Source: Bacteroidota bacterium
GTDB taxonomy: Bacteria; Bacteroidota; Bacteroidia; Chitinophagales; BACL12
Direction of reading: 5' to 3'
Length of the DNA stretch: 64,000 nucleotides
NCBI GenBank assembly: GCA_016718035.1
Contig: JADKEK010000004.1
Location: 310,001-374,000, forward strand
In this document: piece by piece, positions 45,901-54,309 of the stretch
Numbering within the stretch: position 1 is the first letter of the stretch
Layout of the letters: the number at the start of each line of letters is the position of its first letter
Position numbers and translations under genes: made by a program
Notes under the pieces: generated by a model
The model's database searches: none
Told to the model about the DNA's origin: nothing
What the model saw: only the letters and a program-made list of their open reading frames with translations

Positions 45901-47338
45901 ACAAATCGGTAAAATTTACAGTTGGTTGTCCGCTATAAGAAAAATCGGCAACTGCTTCAGGGGTACTAATTATCGTAATAACATAATCTTCACTTTCACC
46001 GTAATCATATGCAGCACAAGGGTTAATTTCTGATGCATCAAATACTTCTCTTATTCTTAAAATAGTTTCACCAATTGTTGCTGTTGTTGGTATAAAACAA
46101 TTTAATGTAGCGACTTCAAATGCATTTAAATTAATTGCTTCGCCAATTTTTTCTTCTGTGCTAAAAACACCATCTGCATTAAAATCTATCCATGCAGCAA
46201 TTGTATTTTGAGTAAGTCTGCTGCCAACACTAATTTGTAATGGATAGGTATTTCCTGTAAATAATGATGTTGTGTTTTCTGTATATTTAAAATAGTAAGG
46301 GCTCTCTAATTGTTCGGAGGTATTATTTATGTCTTCGATTGTAACATTACTAATAAAATCGCCGAAAGCGGAACCAATATTTGTTAATGGTGTGCAGGCA
46401 CAATCAATACCGGTTGAAGTTGTTATTAATACTGGAGTTGATAAATTAATGATGTCAGTATAGGGACATTTTGCGCCACTGCGATACCATGTTGTGGATG
46501 CCGGCGATAAAATGATATCGCTGTTATTTTCATCTGGAATTAAATCCCAATTTTCACCATCTTCAGATTGATACCAGCTATAAGTAATTAATGGATTTTC
46601 GAATGGTGTGATATTTACATGTATTTCCTGTAAAGGACAAATTGTTGTAGTTGCAACATTAACGGCATAACCATCCCATAATTCATCGCAGGTTAAAGGT
46701 GTGCTTCCAAAAGCAATAACAGGTCGGTATAAACTGCCACCTGTTTCGGTTATTAATTCAGTTTCACCTGTGTAATCGCATATTGCATCCGTGGCATCAT
46801 CGGCATACGAGTGAGAAACATTATTTACAAACGGCCCCGACCATGCTATGATGGCATTTCCGCCTGCAAGTGCGTCGGTTGTTCCGCTACAAACTTCTAC
46901 AATGATATTTGATATGCCATTCCAATCGAAAGGAGTTGTTAATTCAAAGGTATTATCGCCGGGAATTGGGGCATAATCAGATGGTCCCCAAACTAGGGTT
47001 GCATCTGCTTCCCAGTTTGTAGCTGAAAGAGAAGCTGTTTCAGTTGACAGTAACTTGATGGTAAAACCGGCACAAATTGATGGGGTTAAAGGTAAATCTA
47101 AAACATTCCATGAAATCTGATTGATTAAGCCTGCTGTTATTCCGGCAGTCTGTAATTCAAGAGCAGTATAAAGGTATTGAGCCTTATGCGATTTAAAATA
47201 CGTAGCAAAGGGCGATGGATAAGTATGCTCCATATTGGCCCCGTCCTCTGTTCCGACAATAACGGCTTGATTAAAGCCTTGGGTTATCATCGAAAAAAGA
47301 AGAAACATAAACAGATTCGTGTGTAAAAATCTTTTCAT
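42923..47338 (-). CDS. Giant secreted GEVED/PKD protein with twelve PKD domains and T9SS tail (type B)
   Basis: 1471 residues. A signal peptide (1-22) precedes the type B N-domain (VGTEDGANMEHTYPSPFATY; ITYSWYQSEDGENWDLIP) and a GEVED domain (AAWIDFNADGVFSTEEKIGEA ... ILRIREVF ... YGESEDYVITI). Twelve PKD domains follow (about 455-1370, W-x-FGDG/FDDG cores, 78-80 residues each), then a T9SS tail (IQIFPNPSTHFIQFE). PKD units 5 and 6 are nearly identical (SSNIPDNWYWNFGD). Unit 7 has FGGEG in place of FGDG. The PKD stalk alone would span tens of nanometres, suggesting a long surface filament or matrix protein. It is the largest member of the island. Confidence 0.87.
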   Translation of the reverse strand: MKRFLHTNLFMFLLFSMITQGFNQAVIVGTEDGANMEHTYPSPFATYFKSHKAQYLYTALELQTAGITAGLINQISWNVLDLPLTPSICAGFTIKLLSTETASLSATNWEADATLVWGPSDYAPIPGDNTFELTTPFDWNGISNIIVEVCSGTTDALAGGNAIIAWSGPFVNNVSHSYADDATDAICDYTGETELITETGGSLYRPVIAFGSTPLTCDELWDGYAVNVATTTICPLQEIHVNITPFENPLITYSWYQSEDGENWDLIPDENNSDIILSPASTTWYRSGAKCPYTDIINLSTPVLITTSTGIDCACTPLTNIGSAFGDFISNVTIEDINNTSEQLESPYYFKYTENTTSLFTGNTYPLQISVGSRLTQNTIAAWIDFNADGVFSTEEKIGEAINLNAFEVATLNCFIPTTATIGETILRIREVFDASEINPCAAYDYGESEDYVITIISTPEAVADFSYSGQPTVNFTDLSVGLITNWEWDFNDGFTATEQNPAHTFLTNGSYNVCLTASNVVSSNTICKEITIDSYIPVTANFSFTGDPDVSFTDLSTGEPTTYIWDFGDGVIVEEINPVHTYLMNNIYSVCLTVMNDFSENTFCQDITIENNIPIIAAFDFSGDPEVMFNNLSTGEINSWDWDFNDGYFSEEQNPTHLFENNGIYNVCLTVEGPIGSNTVCQEVNIDGHPSPVALFDFTGDPIITFSDLSVNAPSAWSWNFGDGNFSTEQNPIHTYLTNGDYEVCLTASNINGENTYCDFIAINGNTITPVANFEFTGDPIVTFTDLSSNIPDNWYWNFGDDNFSTEQNPVHNFTSNGTFNVCLTASNVAGENTFCNTINIVNNYETPAAAFEFSGDPIVTFTDLSSNIPDNWYWNFGDGNFSTEQNPVHNFTSNGSFNVCLTASNVAGENTFCSTINIVNNYETPVALFEFSGDPAVSFTDISTNNPTEWFWDFGGEGTSTLANPTFTFLENGEYDVCLTASNPAGFNVNCQTVAITNYAEPVADFTYVNQPLVEFYDASSGTPTSWYWEFDDGTFSLLQNPTHLFLENDTYNVCLTAHNIHGSNTICKDIIIDSYTAPVADFIFSGDPSVTFTDNSLNEPDSWYWIFGDGGISTEQNPTHLFTENDIYNVCLFVTNDIGTDVICQNVVIEGYTISPTAAFSTSGDPIVEFIDESLNSPSMWYWEFGDGFTSTLQNPIHEYSSNGTYDVCLTATNIVGSDTHCEVVVVDTYLPPSAEFAYSGDPVVTFTDLSTYSPNTWFWSFDDGTYSTEQNPIHNFVSNGTYNVCLTATGAGGTNTWCTEINIITNGVAPSVDFNYSSDKNTILFTDDSEGMPTSWFWDFGDGSFSAIQNPVHTYAAATTYYVCLTASNTYGENTVCKTIDFLSIDNGLKSAIQIFPNPSTHFIQFELPTSPEAITLINAEGQQIKIDYTTLSNNNYYVNTTTLTAGVYTIMVQYENETQSVRFVKL
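44531..44998 (-). repeat. Tandem duplication of a 234-bp PKD unit
   Basis: Two adjacent copies, 234 bp (78 codons) apart, differ at only a few positions. Shared markers are TTATTTACAA at 44571 and 44805 and the SSNIPDNWYWNFGD core. Boundaries are approximate. Other PKD units of the same gene are clearly diverged, so this duplication is recent. Confidence 0.8.
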
Positions 47339-47637
47339 GTTGTTGTGACTAGTTAAATCTTGGTTTCAATTTAGTTTTTGGGAAATAATTATTCTGTAAA
47401 TATAAAGCACCTTTCCTCAAAACCCTTTATTATGTGGAAAATTCACGGTTTGCCGTGAACAAGTGCGTTAAAATGCGCCTGTTTCCAGGCTAAAAAAAGT
47501 ACGAAATAATGAGAATATGTGACACACGATTTGCCAGCATGGGCTGGGACTTCGATTTTGAAAAAAATCTACTTTATTTGTGACAAGGTACGTTCGCTAC
47601 TAAATTGGTAAGGAATAATTCGAAAATGGTGAGACAC
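47339..47637. other. Intergenic region
   Basis: About 300 bp upstream of the 12-PKD gene. No exact TAnnTTTG box close to the start, no ORF and no clear repeat. Confidence 0.4.
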
Positions 47638-47668
47638 AAAAAAAACCACCGTAATTGGTGGTTTTTTT
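47638..47668 (-). terminator. Terminator of the frameshifted type B gene
   Basis: AACCACC pairs with GGTGGTT inside an A-run/T-run, 20 nt beyond the stop at 47689. Confidence 0.88.
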
Positions 47669-47688
47669 CATATGAAAAGAGAACTTTA

Positions 47689-49683
47689 TTATTGTTTTAC
47701 AAACGAAATTGAACCAAATTGGGTGGAATTGTGAACTAAAATTGTATATGTACCAGCTGCAAGTGATTGGGTGTTGATTATTAAACTTGTCGGGCTGGTT
47801 ATGGTAATGTCGCTTGCAACTTGTTGACCGGTTGTATTATATAGTTTTGCGACTAAATTGTCCATGTTTTCCGGAAGTTCTACTGTAACAAAATCTATGG
47901 CAGGATTAGGATATAAGTTGATGTTTTTAATTTCTTGTAATGTAATTCCGGTATTTAAATCGATGGCTTTACAAGTTTCAGTAAACCCGGCATCGTTGGT
48001 TGATTTGAGGCAAACTTCATAGATGTCTTTTTCACTATAAGTATGTGAAGGATTTTGTAAGCCGGAAATAATACCATCATCAAAATCCCAGTACCAGCTT
48101 TCTGGTGCGTTGGTAGACAAATCGGTAAACTCAACTATTAAGCCTGATATTTCGTAGCTGAAATCGGCAACAGGAGCTGATTGATTAGCAGCAATAGTGA
48201 TATCTAAACAATAGTTATCGGTTCCACCGGGAGCAGTTACCGATAAACATACATTGAACGTACCGTTTGTTGCATAGGTATGCACAGGGTTTTGTTCTGT
48301 ACTTACATCGCCATCATCAAAAGTCCAAAGCCAGGATTCAGGACTGTTTGTTGAAAGGTCAGTGAAGGTTACGGTAGGGTCGCCTGAGTATGAAAACATT
48401 GCATCAGGTGCGGCATAAGAAGTAATAACAACTGTTTTGCAAGCAGTATTTTCACCTGCTGCATTTGAAGCTGTCAAACAAACATCATAAGTGCCGTTAG
48501 AAGTAAATTCATGAGTTGGGTTTTGGTCGGTGCTAAATCCGCCATCATCAAAATCCCAGTACCATGAAGTTGGTTCGTTTGCGCTGATGTCGGTAAATGT
48601 TGTAATTGGGTCACCACTGAAAGTAAAATCTGCAGCCGGAGTTTCCGGATGGCCGGTAATTTCTATGAATTCACATGATGTATTAGAACCTAACAAGTTT
48701 GTTGCTGTGAGACAAACATAATAAGAGCCGTCTTCAGCAAATGTATGCACAGGGTTTTTTTCCGGAGAAGTAAATCCATCGCCAAAAGCCCAGTTCCATG
48801 AAGTTGGGTCATTTAAAGATAAATCAGTAAAAAATACTTCAGGATCGCCTGTATAACTGAAATCAGCTACCGGAGGGAGGTATGAGTCAATAGTAACAGT
48901 GTTACAATCGGTATTACTGCCTAAAATACTGGTGGCAGTTAAACAAACATCATAAGTGCCGTTTGTTGCAAATGTGTGGGTAGGGTTTTGAAGTGTAGAG
49001 GTAAATCCATCGTCAAAGTTCCACGACCACGAAGTTGGTTCACCGGTAGATAAATCAGTAAATGTTACAGTTGGGTCGCCTGCAAAACTAAATGCAGCCA
49101 GTGGTGGAACACCTTCAATAATATTTACATTGTAATCTTCTGTTTCACCATATTCATAACCGGCGCAAGCATCAATGCCAATAATATCATATACATCGCG
49201 AATACGCAATCTGGTTGTTCCCGGAACACTTCCGGCAGGAACAAGGAAATCGAATGTTACTGTTTCGAAACTGGTTAAACCTGTTCCTTCTCCTAATTTT
49301 TCAGAGGCACTAAATGCACCATCTGCATTAAAATCTATCCATGCGGCAATGCCATTATCTGTTTCATATTCGCCACAAGTAATTGATATTGTGTAAGTTT
49401 CACCTTCATTTAAATCGGTAGAAAGTGCATCAAAATAGGTATAATAAGGCACAATGGCCGGACCTGAAGTATTATTTATATCGCCAAGTGTTACGTTACT
49501 TACGTAGTCGCCGGATGTTGTTCCTAACAAGTAGGCAGGTGTGCAATAACAATCGCTAGGGTCATTTATACCAATTAAAACGGGAATTGAGTTTGAGTTA
49601 TCGCCACTAAATGAGCAACTCACTGTGCAACGATAATAAGTTGGCAGGCTTTTGCGATGTGGAGAGTGAGGGTTCATCAGCAC
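47689..49683 (-). CDS. C-terminal part of a frameshifted GEVED/PKD T9SS protein (type B)
   Basis: 664 residues as an open frame. The apparent N-terminus (MLMNPHSPHRKSLP) is out-of-frame translation of the upstream fragment. True coding begins at about 49643 with TYYRCTVSCSFSGDNSNS. A GEVED domain follows (AAWIDFNADGAFSASEKLGEG ... LRIRDVY ... YGETEDYNVNI), then five PKD domains and a T9SS tail (NINLYPNPAIDFVTVE). Fused to 49607-50488 after removing one base, the protein is 932 residues, against 934 for the paralog at 39838-42642. So this is one gene with a single-base insertion, real or from sequencing. Alone this fragment lacks a signal peptide and would not be exported. Confidence 0.85.
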   Translation of the reverse strand: MLMNPHSPHRKSLPTYYRCTVSCSFSGDNSNSIPVLIGINDPSDCYCTPAYLLGTTSGDYVSNVTLGDINNTSGPAIVPYYTYFDALSTDLNEGETYTISITCGEYETDNGIAAWIDFNADGAFSASEKLGEGTGLTSFETVTFDFLVPAGSVPGTTRLRIRDVYDIIGIDACAGYEYGETEDYNVNIIEGVPPLAAFSFAGDPTVTFTDLSTGEPTSWSWNFDDGFTSTLQNPTHTFATNGTYDVCLTATSILGSNTDCNTVTIDSYLPPVADFSYTGDPEVFFTDLSLNDPTSWNWAFGDGFTSPEKNPVHTFAEDGSYYVCLTATNLLGSNTSCEFIEITGHPETPAADFTFSGDPITTFTDISANEPTSWYWDFDDGGFSTDQNPTHEFTSNGTYDVCLTASNAAGENTACKTVVITSYAAPDAMFSYSGDPTVTFTDLSTNSPESWLWTFDDGDVSTEQNPVHTYATNGTFNVCLSVTAPGGTDNYCLDITIAANQSAPVADFSYEISGLIVEFTDLSTNAPESWYWDFDDGIISGLQNPSHTYSEKDIYEVCLKSTNDAGFTETCKAIDLNTGITLQEIKNINLYPNPAIDFVTVELPENMDNLVAKLYNTTGQQVASDITITSPTSLIINTQSLAAGTYTILVHNSTQFGSISFVKQ

Positions 49684-50488
49684 CTGGAATTACTGTCCAT
49701 GAAATTCCATTTGGAGATGAATACCAAGCGTATTCGATGCCTAATTCAGCAACTGCTCCAATTGAAAGCGTAAACAGTTCGTCTTCACAAACCATCAGGT
49801 CGGTGCTCGAAGTAGCACCAATGATAGGTAATTCGTTACAGTTGATAGCAGCTTCAGTTGCAAACGTAACTCTCGGGCGATAGTCGAAACCACCGGGCGT
49901 TGCATCATAATAATCGCTGCCTGTGTATTCGCACGGACTGCTTTCGGCATCATTTGCATAGGTGCGTGAAGCATTAAATCCAAGAGGTCCGGACCAGGTA
50001 ACACGTGCATTTTTGGTATAGTCAGCTACGTTATCACCCCCACAAATTTCTATAATCAGGTTAGATGTGCCATTCCAATAAAAAGGATTGTCAAGCACAA
50101 ATGTATTAGTACCAACTGTAGGTAAATAGTCCAAAGGACCCCAAACCAAAGATGCACCAGATTCCCAGCTTGTGATACCCAATGAAGTGGTATTGGTTGC
50201 CAGTAACTTAATAGTGTAATCCTCAGTGGTTCCGGTTCCAACAGGCACACCAACAACATTCCATCTGATTTCTGTGATGAAACCTGCAGCCATTCCTTCG
50301 CCGGTCATTTCAGAAGCCAAATACAAATATTGGGACTTCATTGTCTTAAAATAATCAAAAATTGGTGTAGGATAACTTGTTGCAGAGTTCGCACCATTAT
50401 CATCACCAATAGTAAATTGTGCCGATGTGGTCGAAATAAGAGCAAAGTAGGATAAACAAGTTACAACCAGGAGTCGTATTGTCCTCAT
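49607..50488 (-). CDS. N-terminal part of the frameshifted GEVED/PKD protein (type B)
   Basis: 293 residues. A signal peptide (1-23, ending TSAQ) is followed by the type B N-domain (TIGDDNGANSATSYPTPIFDYFKTMKSQYLYLASEM), with close similarity to the paralog at 39838-42642 up to the Ig-like YAWYSSPNGISWTVIPGADEPSL. It then reads QKPANLLSLHSELLI and stops. Removing one G of the GG at 49643-49644 continues the frame as QKPATYYRCTVS, exactly as in the paralog (YYRCTVTC). It should be joined to 47689-49683. A TACATTTG -7 box lies 50 nt upstream of the ATG. Confidence 0.85.
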   Translation of the reverse strand: MRTIRLLVVTCLSYFALISTTSAQFTIGDDNGANSATSYPTPIFDYFKTMKSQYLYLASEMTGEGMAAGFITEIRWNVVGVPVGTGTTEDYTIKLLATNTTSLGITSWESGASLVWGPLDYLPTVGTNTFVLDNPFYWNGTSNLIIEICGGDNVADYTKNARVTWSGPLGFNASRTYANDAESSPCEYTGSDYYDATPGGFDYRPRVTFATEAAINCNELPIIGATSSTDLMVCEDELFTLSIGAVAELGIEYAWYSSPNGISWTVIPGADEPSLSTSQKPANLLSLHSELLI

Positions 50489-50881
50489 TTTGTGTGTGTT
50501 AATTTTTAAAATTTAGTAAAACTGTGTTTTCTAGCTTCCAAATGTAACTAATTTTCAATTTCTAATAAAACAAATTGCATTTTATTTGTCATATGTCAAT
50601 ACATGAATTTTATCAAAAGTACTTACTCTGCTTGATTTTTGCATTTATTCACTAAATTAAAACAGCGTTCTATTCAGTCACAAATTTTAATTTTTTGTAA
50701 GTTTTTTTATCCAATTCAAAATATCATTAATTAGCCTTATGCTGTTCTGTTTTGGGTAGATGAAATTATTTTAACATTTAATTTACCTATTTCAATTTGA
50801 GTTTAATTGCAAAAATAGATGTCAATCATTTAACCAATATTTCAATTAAATTAATTAATAATTATATGCCAATTAACACAA
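50489..50881. other. AT-rich intergenic region upstream of the frameshifted gene
   Basis: About 390 bp, strongly AT-rich, no ORF of note. It contains the TACATTTG -7 box (50539-50546, minus). Nothing else was recognised. Confidence 0.5.
50539..50546 (-). promoter_or_regulatory. -7 element (TACATTTG)
   Basis: On the minus strand, 50 nt before the start at 50488. It fits TAnnTTTG. A TTG lies 24 nt upstream, one over the usual spacing. Confidence 0.5.
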
Positions 50882-50918
50882 AAAAAAGCGGCTGTTAATT
50901 TAATAACAGCCGCTTTTT
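50882..50918 (-). terminator. Terminator of the PKD gene at 50936
   Basis: AAAAAGCGGCTGTTA pairs perfectly with TAACAGCCGCTTTTT around a 6-nt loop, 17 nt beyond the stop. Confidence 0.92.
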
Positions 50919-50935
50919 AAAATATTAAAATGAAT

Positions 50936-53900
50936 TTATTCCTTAATAAATGTTGCTATATATTTTATTGATTTTGCATTAATTGCAACAGTATAAGCAC
51001 CTGCAGGTAATGATTCAATATTTAAAGAAATGCTCGAATTATTACCATTCATAATTGGTTCAACTGCAATTTTTTGTCCAATTGCATTGATAACCTGAAC
51101 GGTAACATCACTTTGTATTTGAGGCATTTCGATAGTGATTATTGCTGATGCCGGATTAGGATAAGTAGTAAGGCTAACAGCGTTGTTTGTTTCAATACCG
51201 GTTAAGGTAATTTGCTGACAATATTCATCGCTTCCTCCTGCATTTCCTGCAGTTAAACATACATTGTAACTTCCCGGAGCTGCATACACATGCACAGGGT
51301 CTTGTAAGTCAGATGTTTCACCGTCGCCAAAAGTCCATGCCCAGCTTGCAGGTGAATTGGTAGAATTATCAAAGAAGCTAACTGAAAGGTCAACGCCAAA
51401 GAAATAATCGAAATCGGCAACCGGAATAGTTACCACATTGCCAATAACTACATCCTGACAAACTACATCAACACCACCAGCATTGGTAACTTCAAGACAA
51501 ACATTATAGGTATCATTTGTAGTGAAGGTATGCACCGGATTTTGTTCTGAGCTGAATCCGCCATCATCGAAATTCCAGAACCAGCTATCAGGACTGTTTG
51601 TAGATAAATCGGTGAATGATACGGTTGGGTCGCCTGTAAAGGTGAAAATTGCTTCCGGTAATGGATAAAAGTCGATAACTACCGTTTGACAGCTGCTTCC
51701 TGAGCCAATATCGTTGGTTGCAGTTAAACACACGGTATAAGTTCCATTTTCGGTATAGTTGTGAACCGGATTTTGTTCTGTGCTAAATTCGCCATCACCA
51801 AAATCCCATGACCATAAACTAGGTGATTCAGTAGAGAGGTCGGTAAATGTTACCAGCGGGTCACCTGAAAAAGTAAACAATGCAACAGGTGGCAAATAGC
51901 TACCGATAGTTACATCCTGACAACTTGTGCTAGTTCCGAGTGCATTTGTTGCTGTTAAACAAACGTTATAAGTGCCGTTTGTTGCATAGGTATGTACTGG
52001 ATTTTGTTCAGTTGAAACATCACCATCATCAAATGTCCAGTCCCAAGATGTTGGGTCACCAATTGTTAAATCGGTAAAAGTTACTGTTGGGTCACCTGCA
52101 AATGAGAAATTGGCTAAAGGTGCTGCGTAAGTTGAAATCACCACATTTTCGCAATAAGTAGATGCACCACCAACATTTGATGCAGTGAGGCAAACATTAT
52201 AAATACCATTTAAAGCAAATGTATGTGTTGGGTTTTGCAGTGTACTTGTGCCACCATCATCAAAATCCCAAGCCCAGCTTGTAGGTTCATTTGTAGAAAG
52301 GTCGGTAAAATCAACAGTTGGATCGCCACTGTAATCAAATAGTGCTGTTGGAGGGAATACAGCAATTATAGTTTCACAAACCGTTGCTTCACCATATACG
52401 TTAAAGCCGGTTAAACACACGTCATAAACGCCTTCTGCATAAGTATGAGTAGGGTTTGTTAAAGTAGAAGTAAAACCATCACCGAAATCCCAGAAATAAG
52501 TTTCTGCATCTGCACTTAAGTTGGTAAATACAGCATCGAAAGAAGGTCCGGCAGGGGTTAAGGTATAACTAAACGCAACATTTGGTGCATAAGGCTGAAA
52601 GCGTGTTTCGTCCCAAACAGCATAACGTAAATTATTAGTGTGGATGGCATCTGCAGGAGCGGCATCAACAGCAGTTCCAGGATTATCATCTTGTTGCCAT
52701 AATACGTGAATTTTTCCATCAACAACACGGTCGTAAACCATTGGGAAATAATTTTCCTGACCGGCAAAAGCGGTGTAGGTAAGGTTTACAGGAAATGTCC
52801 ATGAATCACCGTTATCATCTGAATAAATACCAAATAAATCGTTTTTCGACTCTGCTGCAGCTGCAGTAGGGTCGCCTAATTGGTCGGTATATTCTACCGG
52901 CATGGTATACGTTAAATAAATTCTTCCTGAAGCAGGATCATAAGCACTTGAAGGTAAAGTAGTAAAACTTTCACCGCCATAAGAAGCAAAAGATTGGCCA
53001 ATGCCGGCATAAGGATCATCCAAACCGTCGTCGTTTTTCCAGTCAATCACAACATCGAGATAATACATACCGGTTACTCCTGTTTTCCAGTATAATATAC
53101 CGCCAACAGTAGGGAAATAGCTATAACCGGCAGCAATATTGTTATCTAAAATATACATAGTTCCGGCAAATACGTGAAGAGTGCCGTCATCAGTCATTAA
53201 CATATCATAATTACCATCAGTAGTTAGGATTGTATCGAAATCGCCATCAGCGTCATAATCGGTAGTTTGTCCAGCAGCGGCGGTATAATTTTCGAGTGGA
53301 CTATCCCAAATAATTTCAGAAGTCCATGTGCCATCTGCTCCACCTGCATCAGAATGTAATAATACTAAGTCTGCATAGTTGGCACCATATAACACATACA
53401 CATCTGAGCCATATACAGCAATCTGATAAGCTTCGCCGCCAATAGCGCCAAAACCTTCATCAGTTGTTAAATAAGGAAGGGTATATTCTAAAATATCCCA
53501 GCTTTCACCACCATCGGTAGATTTTGAAAAATACACTCCGGTAGGTGTTGATGAATTGGCGTTTACTACATAAATGTCATCAGTTCCCTCAGGGCAATAA
53601 GCATTTGGCCATAAGCCTGTAATTTGCAATGAGCCTGCTGTAGGTGTCCAGCTTGTGCCGCCTAATTCATCGTTTTTAAAAACATAAATGTTGGTGCCAT
53701 CATGTGAAAACATTACTTCATGATCACCAACTTTTACCATATCGCCAAAACCTGTTCTGGTGGGTTCAATTCTTGTGGTTGGAAATGCGCCCCATGTTGT
53801 TCCATCAGGAGATGAATTAAAAAACATACCGCGGTCAGTAAATGAAATTGTTCCGCTGGTAGAACCTGTCCACATGGCAGAAACGGTTCCGTCGTCGTGA

Positions 53901-54028
53901 ACGAGTAACCGGCTTTTATTGCCTCCGTTCGTCTGGAGGTCGTAGGTGGTAGTGCCTACAACGGTAGATTGCGCCTGCAAACCTGCTATGGAGCAAATAC
54001 CAATAATGAGTGTAAAGATTTTTTTCAT
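50936..54028 (-). CDS. Giant secreted Asp-box/PKD-repeat protein with T9SS sorting domain (type A)
   Basis: 1030 residues. A signal peptide (1-19, ending LQAQ) is followed by a BNR/sialidase-like propeller (about 20-490) with Asp boxes (STDGGESWDI, SDDNGDSWTF). It aligns along its length with the protein from 36594-39668 (both open VxGxTTYDxQT; both have LVLLHSD/MILMHSD, YGANYADL/YGANFCDM and YTEDDGDTW/YSDDNGDSW). Six PKD domains follow, then a T9SS tail (LTTYPNPASAIITIE). It is probably a surface protein that binds or processes glycans. No catalytic residues were confirmed. It is the outer member of the A-B-B-B-A island. Confidence 0.85.
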   Translation of the reverse strand: MKKIFTLIIGICSIAGLQAQSTVVGTTTYDLQTNGGNKSRLLVHDDGTVSAMWTGSTSGTISFTDRGMFFNSSPDGTTWGAFPTTRIEPTRTGFGDMVKVGDHEVMFSHDGTNIYVFKNDELGGTSWTPTAGSLQITGLWPNAYCPEGTDDIYVVNANSSTPTGVYFSKSTDGGESWDILEYTLPYLTTDEGFGAIGGEAYQIAVYGSDVYVLYGANYADLVLLHSDAGGADGTWTSEIIWDSPLENYTAAAGQTTDYDADGDFDTILTTDGNYDMLMTDDGTLHVFAGTMYILDNNIAAGYSYFPTVGGILYWKTGVTGMYYLDVVIDWKNDDGLDDPYAGIGQSFASYGGESFTTLPSSAYDPASGRIYLTYTMPVEYTDQLGDPTAAAAESKNDLFGIYSDDNGDSWTFPVNLTYTAFAGQENYFPMVYDRVVDGKIHVLWQQDDNPGTAVDAAPADAIHTNNLRYAVWDETRFQPYAPNVAFSYTLTPAGPSFDAVFTNLSADAETYFWDFGDGFTSTLTNPTHTYAEGVYDVCLTGFNVYGEATVCETIIAVFPPTALFDYSGDPTVDFTDLSTNEPTSWAWDFDDGGTSTLQNPTHTFALNGIYNVCLTASNVGGASTYCENVVISTYAAPLANFSFAGDPTVTFTDLTIGDPTSWDWTFDDGDVSTEQNPVHTYATNGTYNVCLTATNALGTSTSCQDVTIGSYLPPVALFTFSGDPLVTFTDLSTESPSLWSWDFGDGEFSTEQNPVHNYTENGTYTVCLTATNDIGSGSSCQTVVIDFYPLPEAIFTFTGDPTVSFTDLSTNSPDSWFWNFDDGGFSSEQNPVHTFTTNDTYNVCLEVTNAGGVDVVCQDVVIGNVVTIPVADFDYFFGVDLSVSFFDNSTNSPASWAWTFGDGETSDLQDPVHVYAAPGSYNVCLTAGNAGGSDEYCQQITLTGIETNNAVSLTTYPNPASAIITIEMPQIQSDVTVQVINAIGQKIAVEPIMNGNNSSISLNIESLPAGAYTVAINAKSIKYIATFIKE

Positions 54029-54125
54029 AGTATTATTTATATATAAAACAGGGAGGAAAATTATAAAAAAAATTGAAGAAATTATTTTTCGTTATTGGGA
54101 TACAATCACAAATACCGCCATATCC

Positions 54126-54203
54126 ATGAAAATATTTGCCTTGTTATTTGCCGTTTTTATATGTGCACATACACATAGTCAGCAACCGGATTCATTGCAA
54201 TAA
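54126..54203 (+). CDS. Orphan signal-peptide ORF (25 codons), possible gene remnant
   Basis: Encodes MKIFALLFAVFICAHTHSQ followed by QPDSLQ and a stop. The first 19 residues are a textbook Sec signal peptide with a cleavage-like end, but almost no mature protein follows. No frame downstream continues a recognisable protein. It is either a decayed or truncated secreted-protein gene or a genuine tiny secreted peptide. It lies in a 280-bp gap between the divergent PKD and methyltransferase genes. Confidence 0.35.
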   Translation: MKIFALLFAVFICAHTHSQQPDSLQ

Positions 54204-54309
54204 CGAGATGATTCGTTTTTTGTAATTTAACAAATGTCTGAGTCCCCCCTCGGTGAAGTATAATTTACCTATAAAATTTGAACCACCTGAGTAAAAAGGG
54301 AAAAATCAA

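Noticed and set aside
53946..54203. 85-codon ORF starting at 53946
   Set aside because: Its first 60 codons are antisense to the signal peptide region of the PKD gene and its leader. Only the last 25 codons (from 54126) look like a signal peptide and are reported separately.
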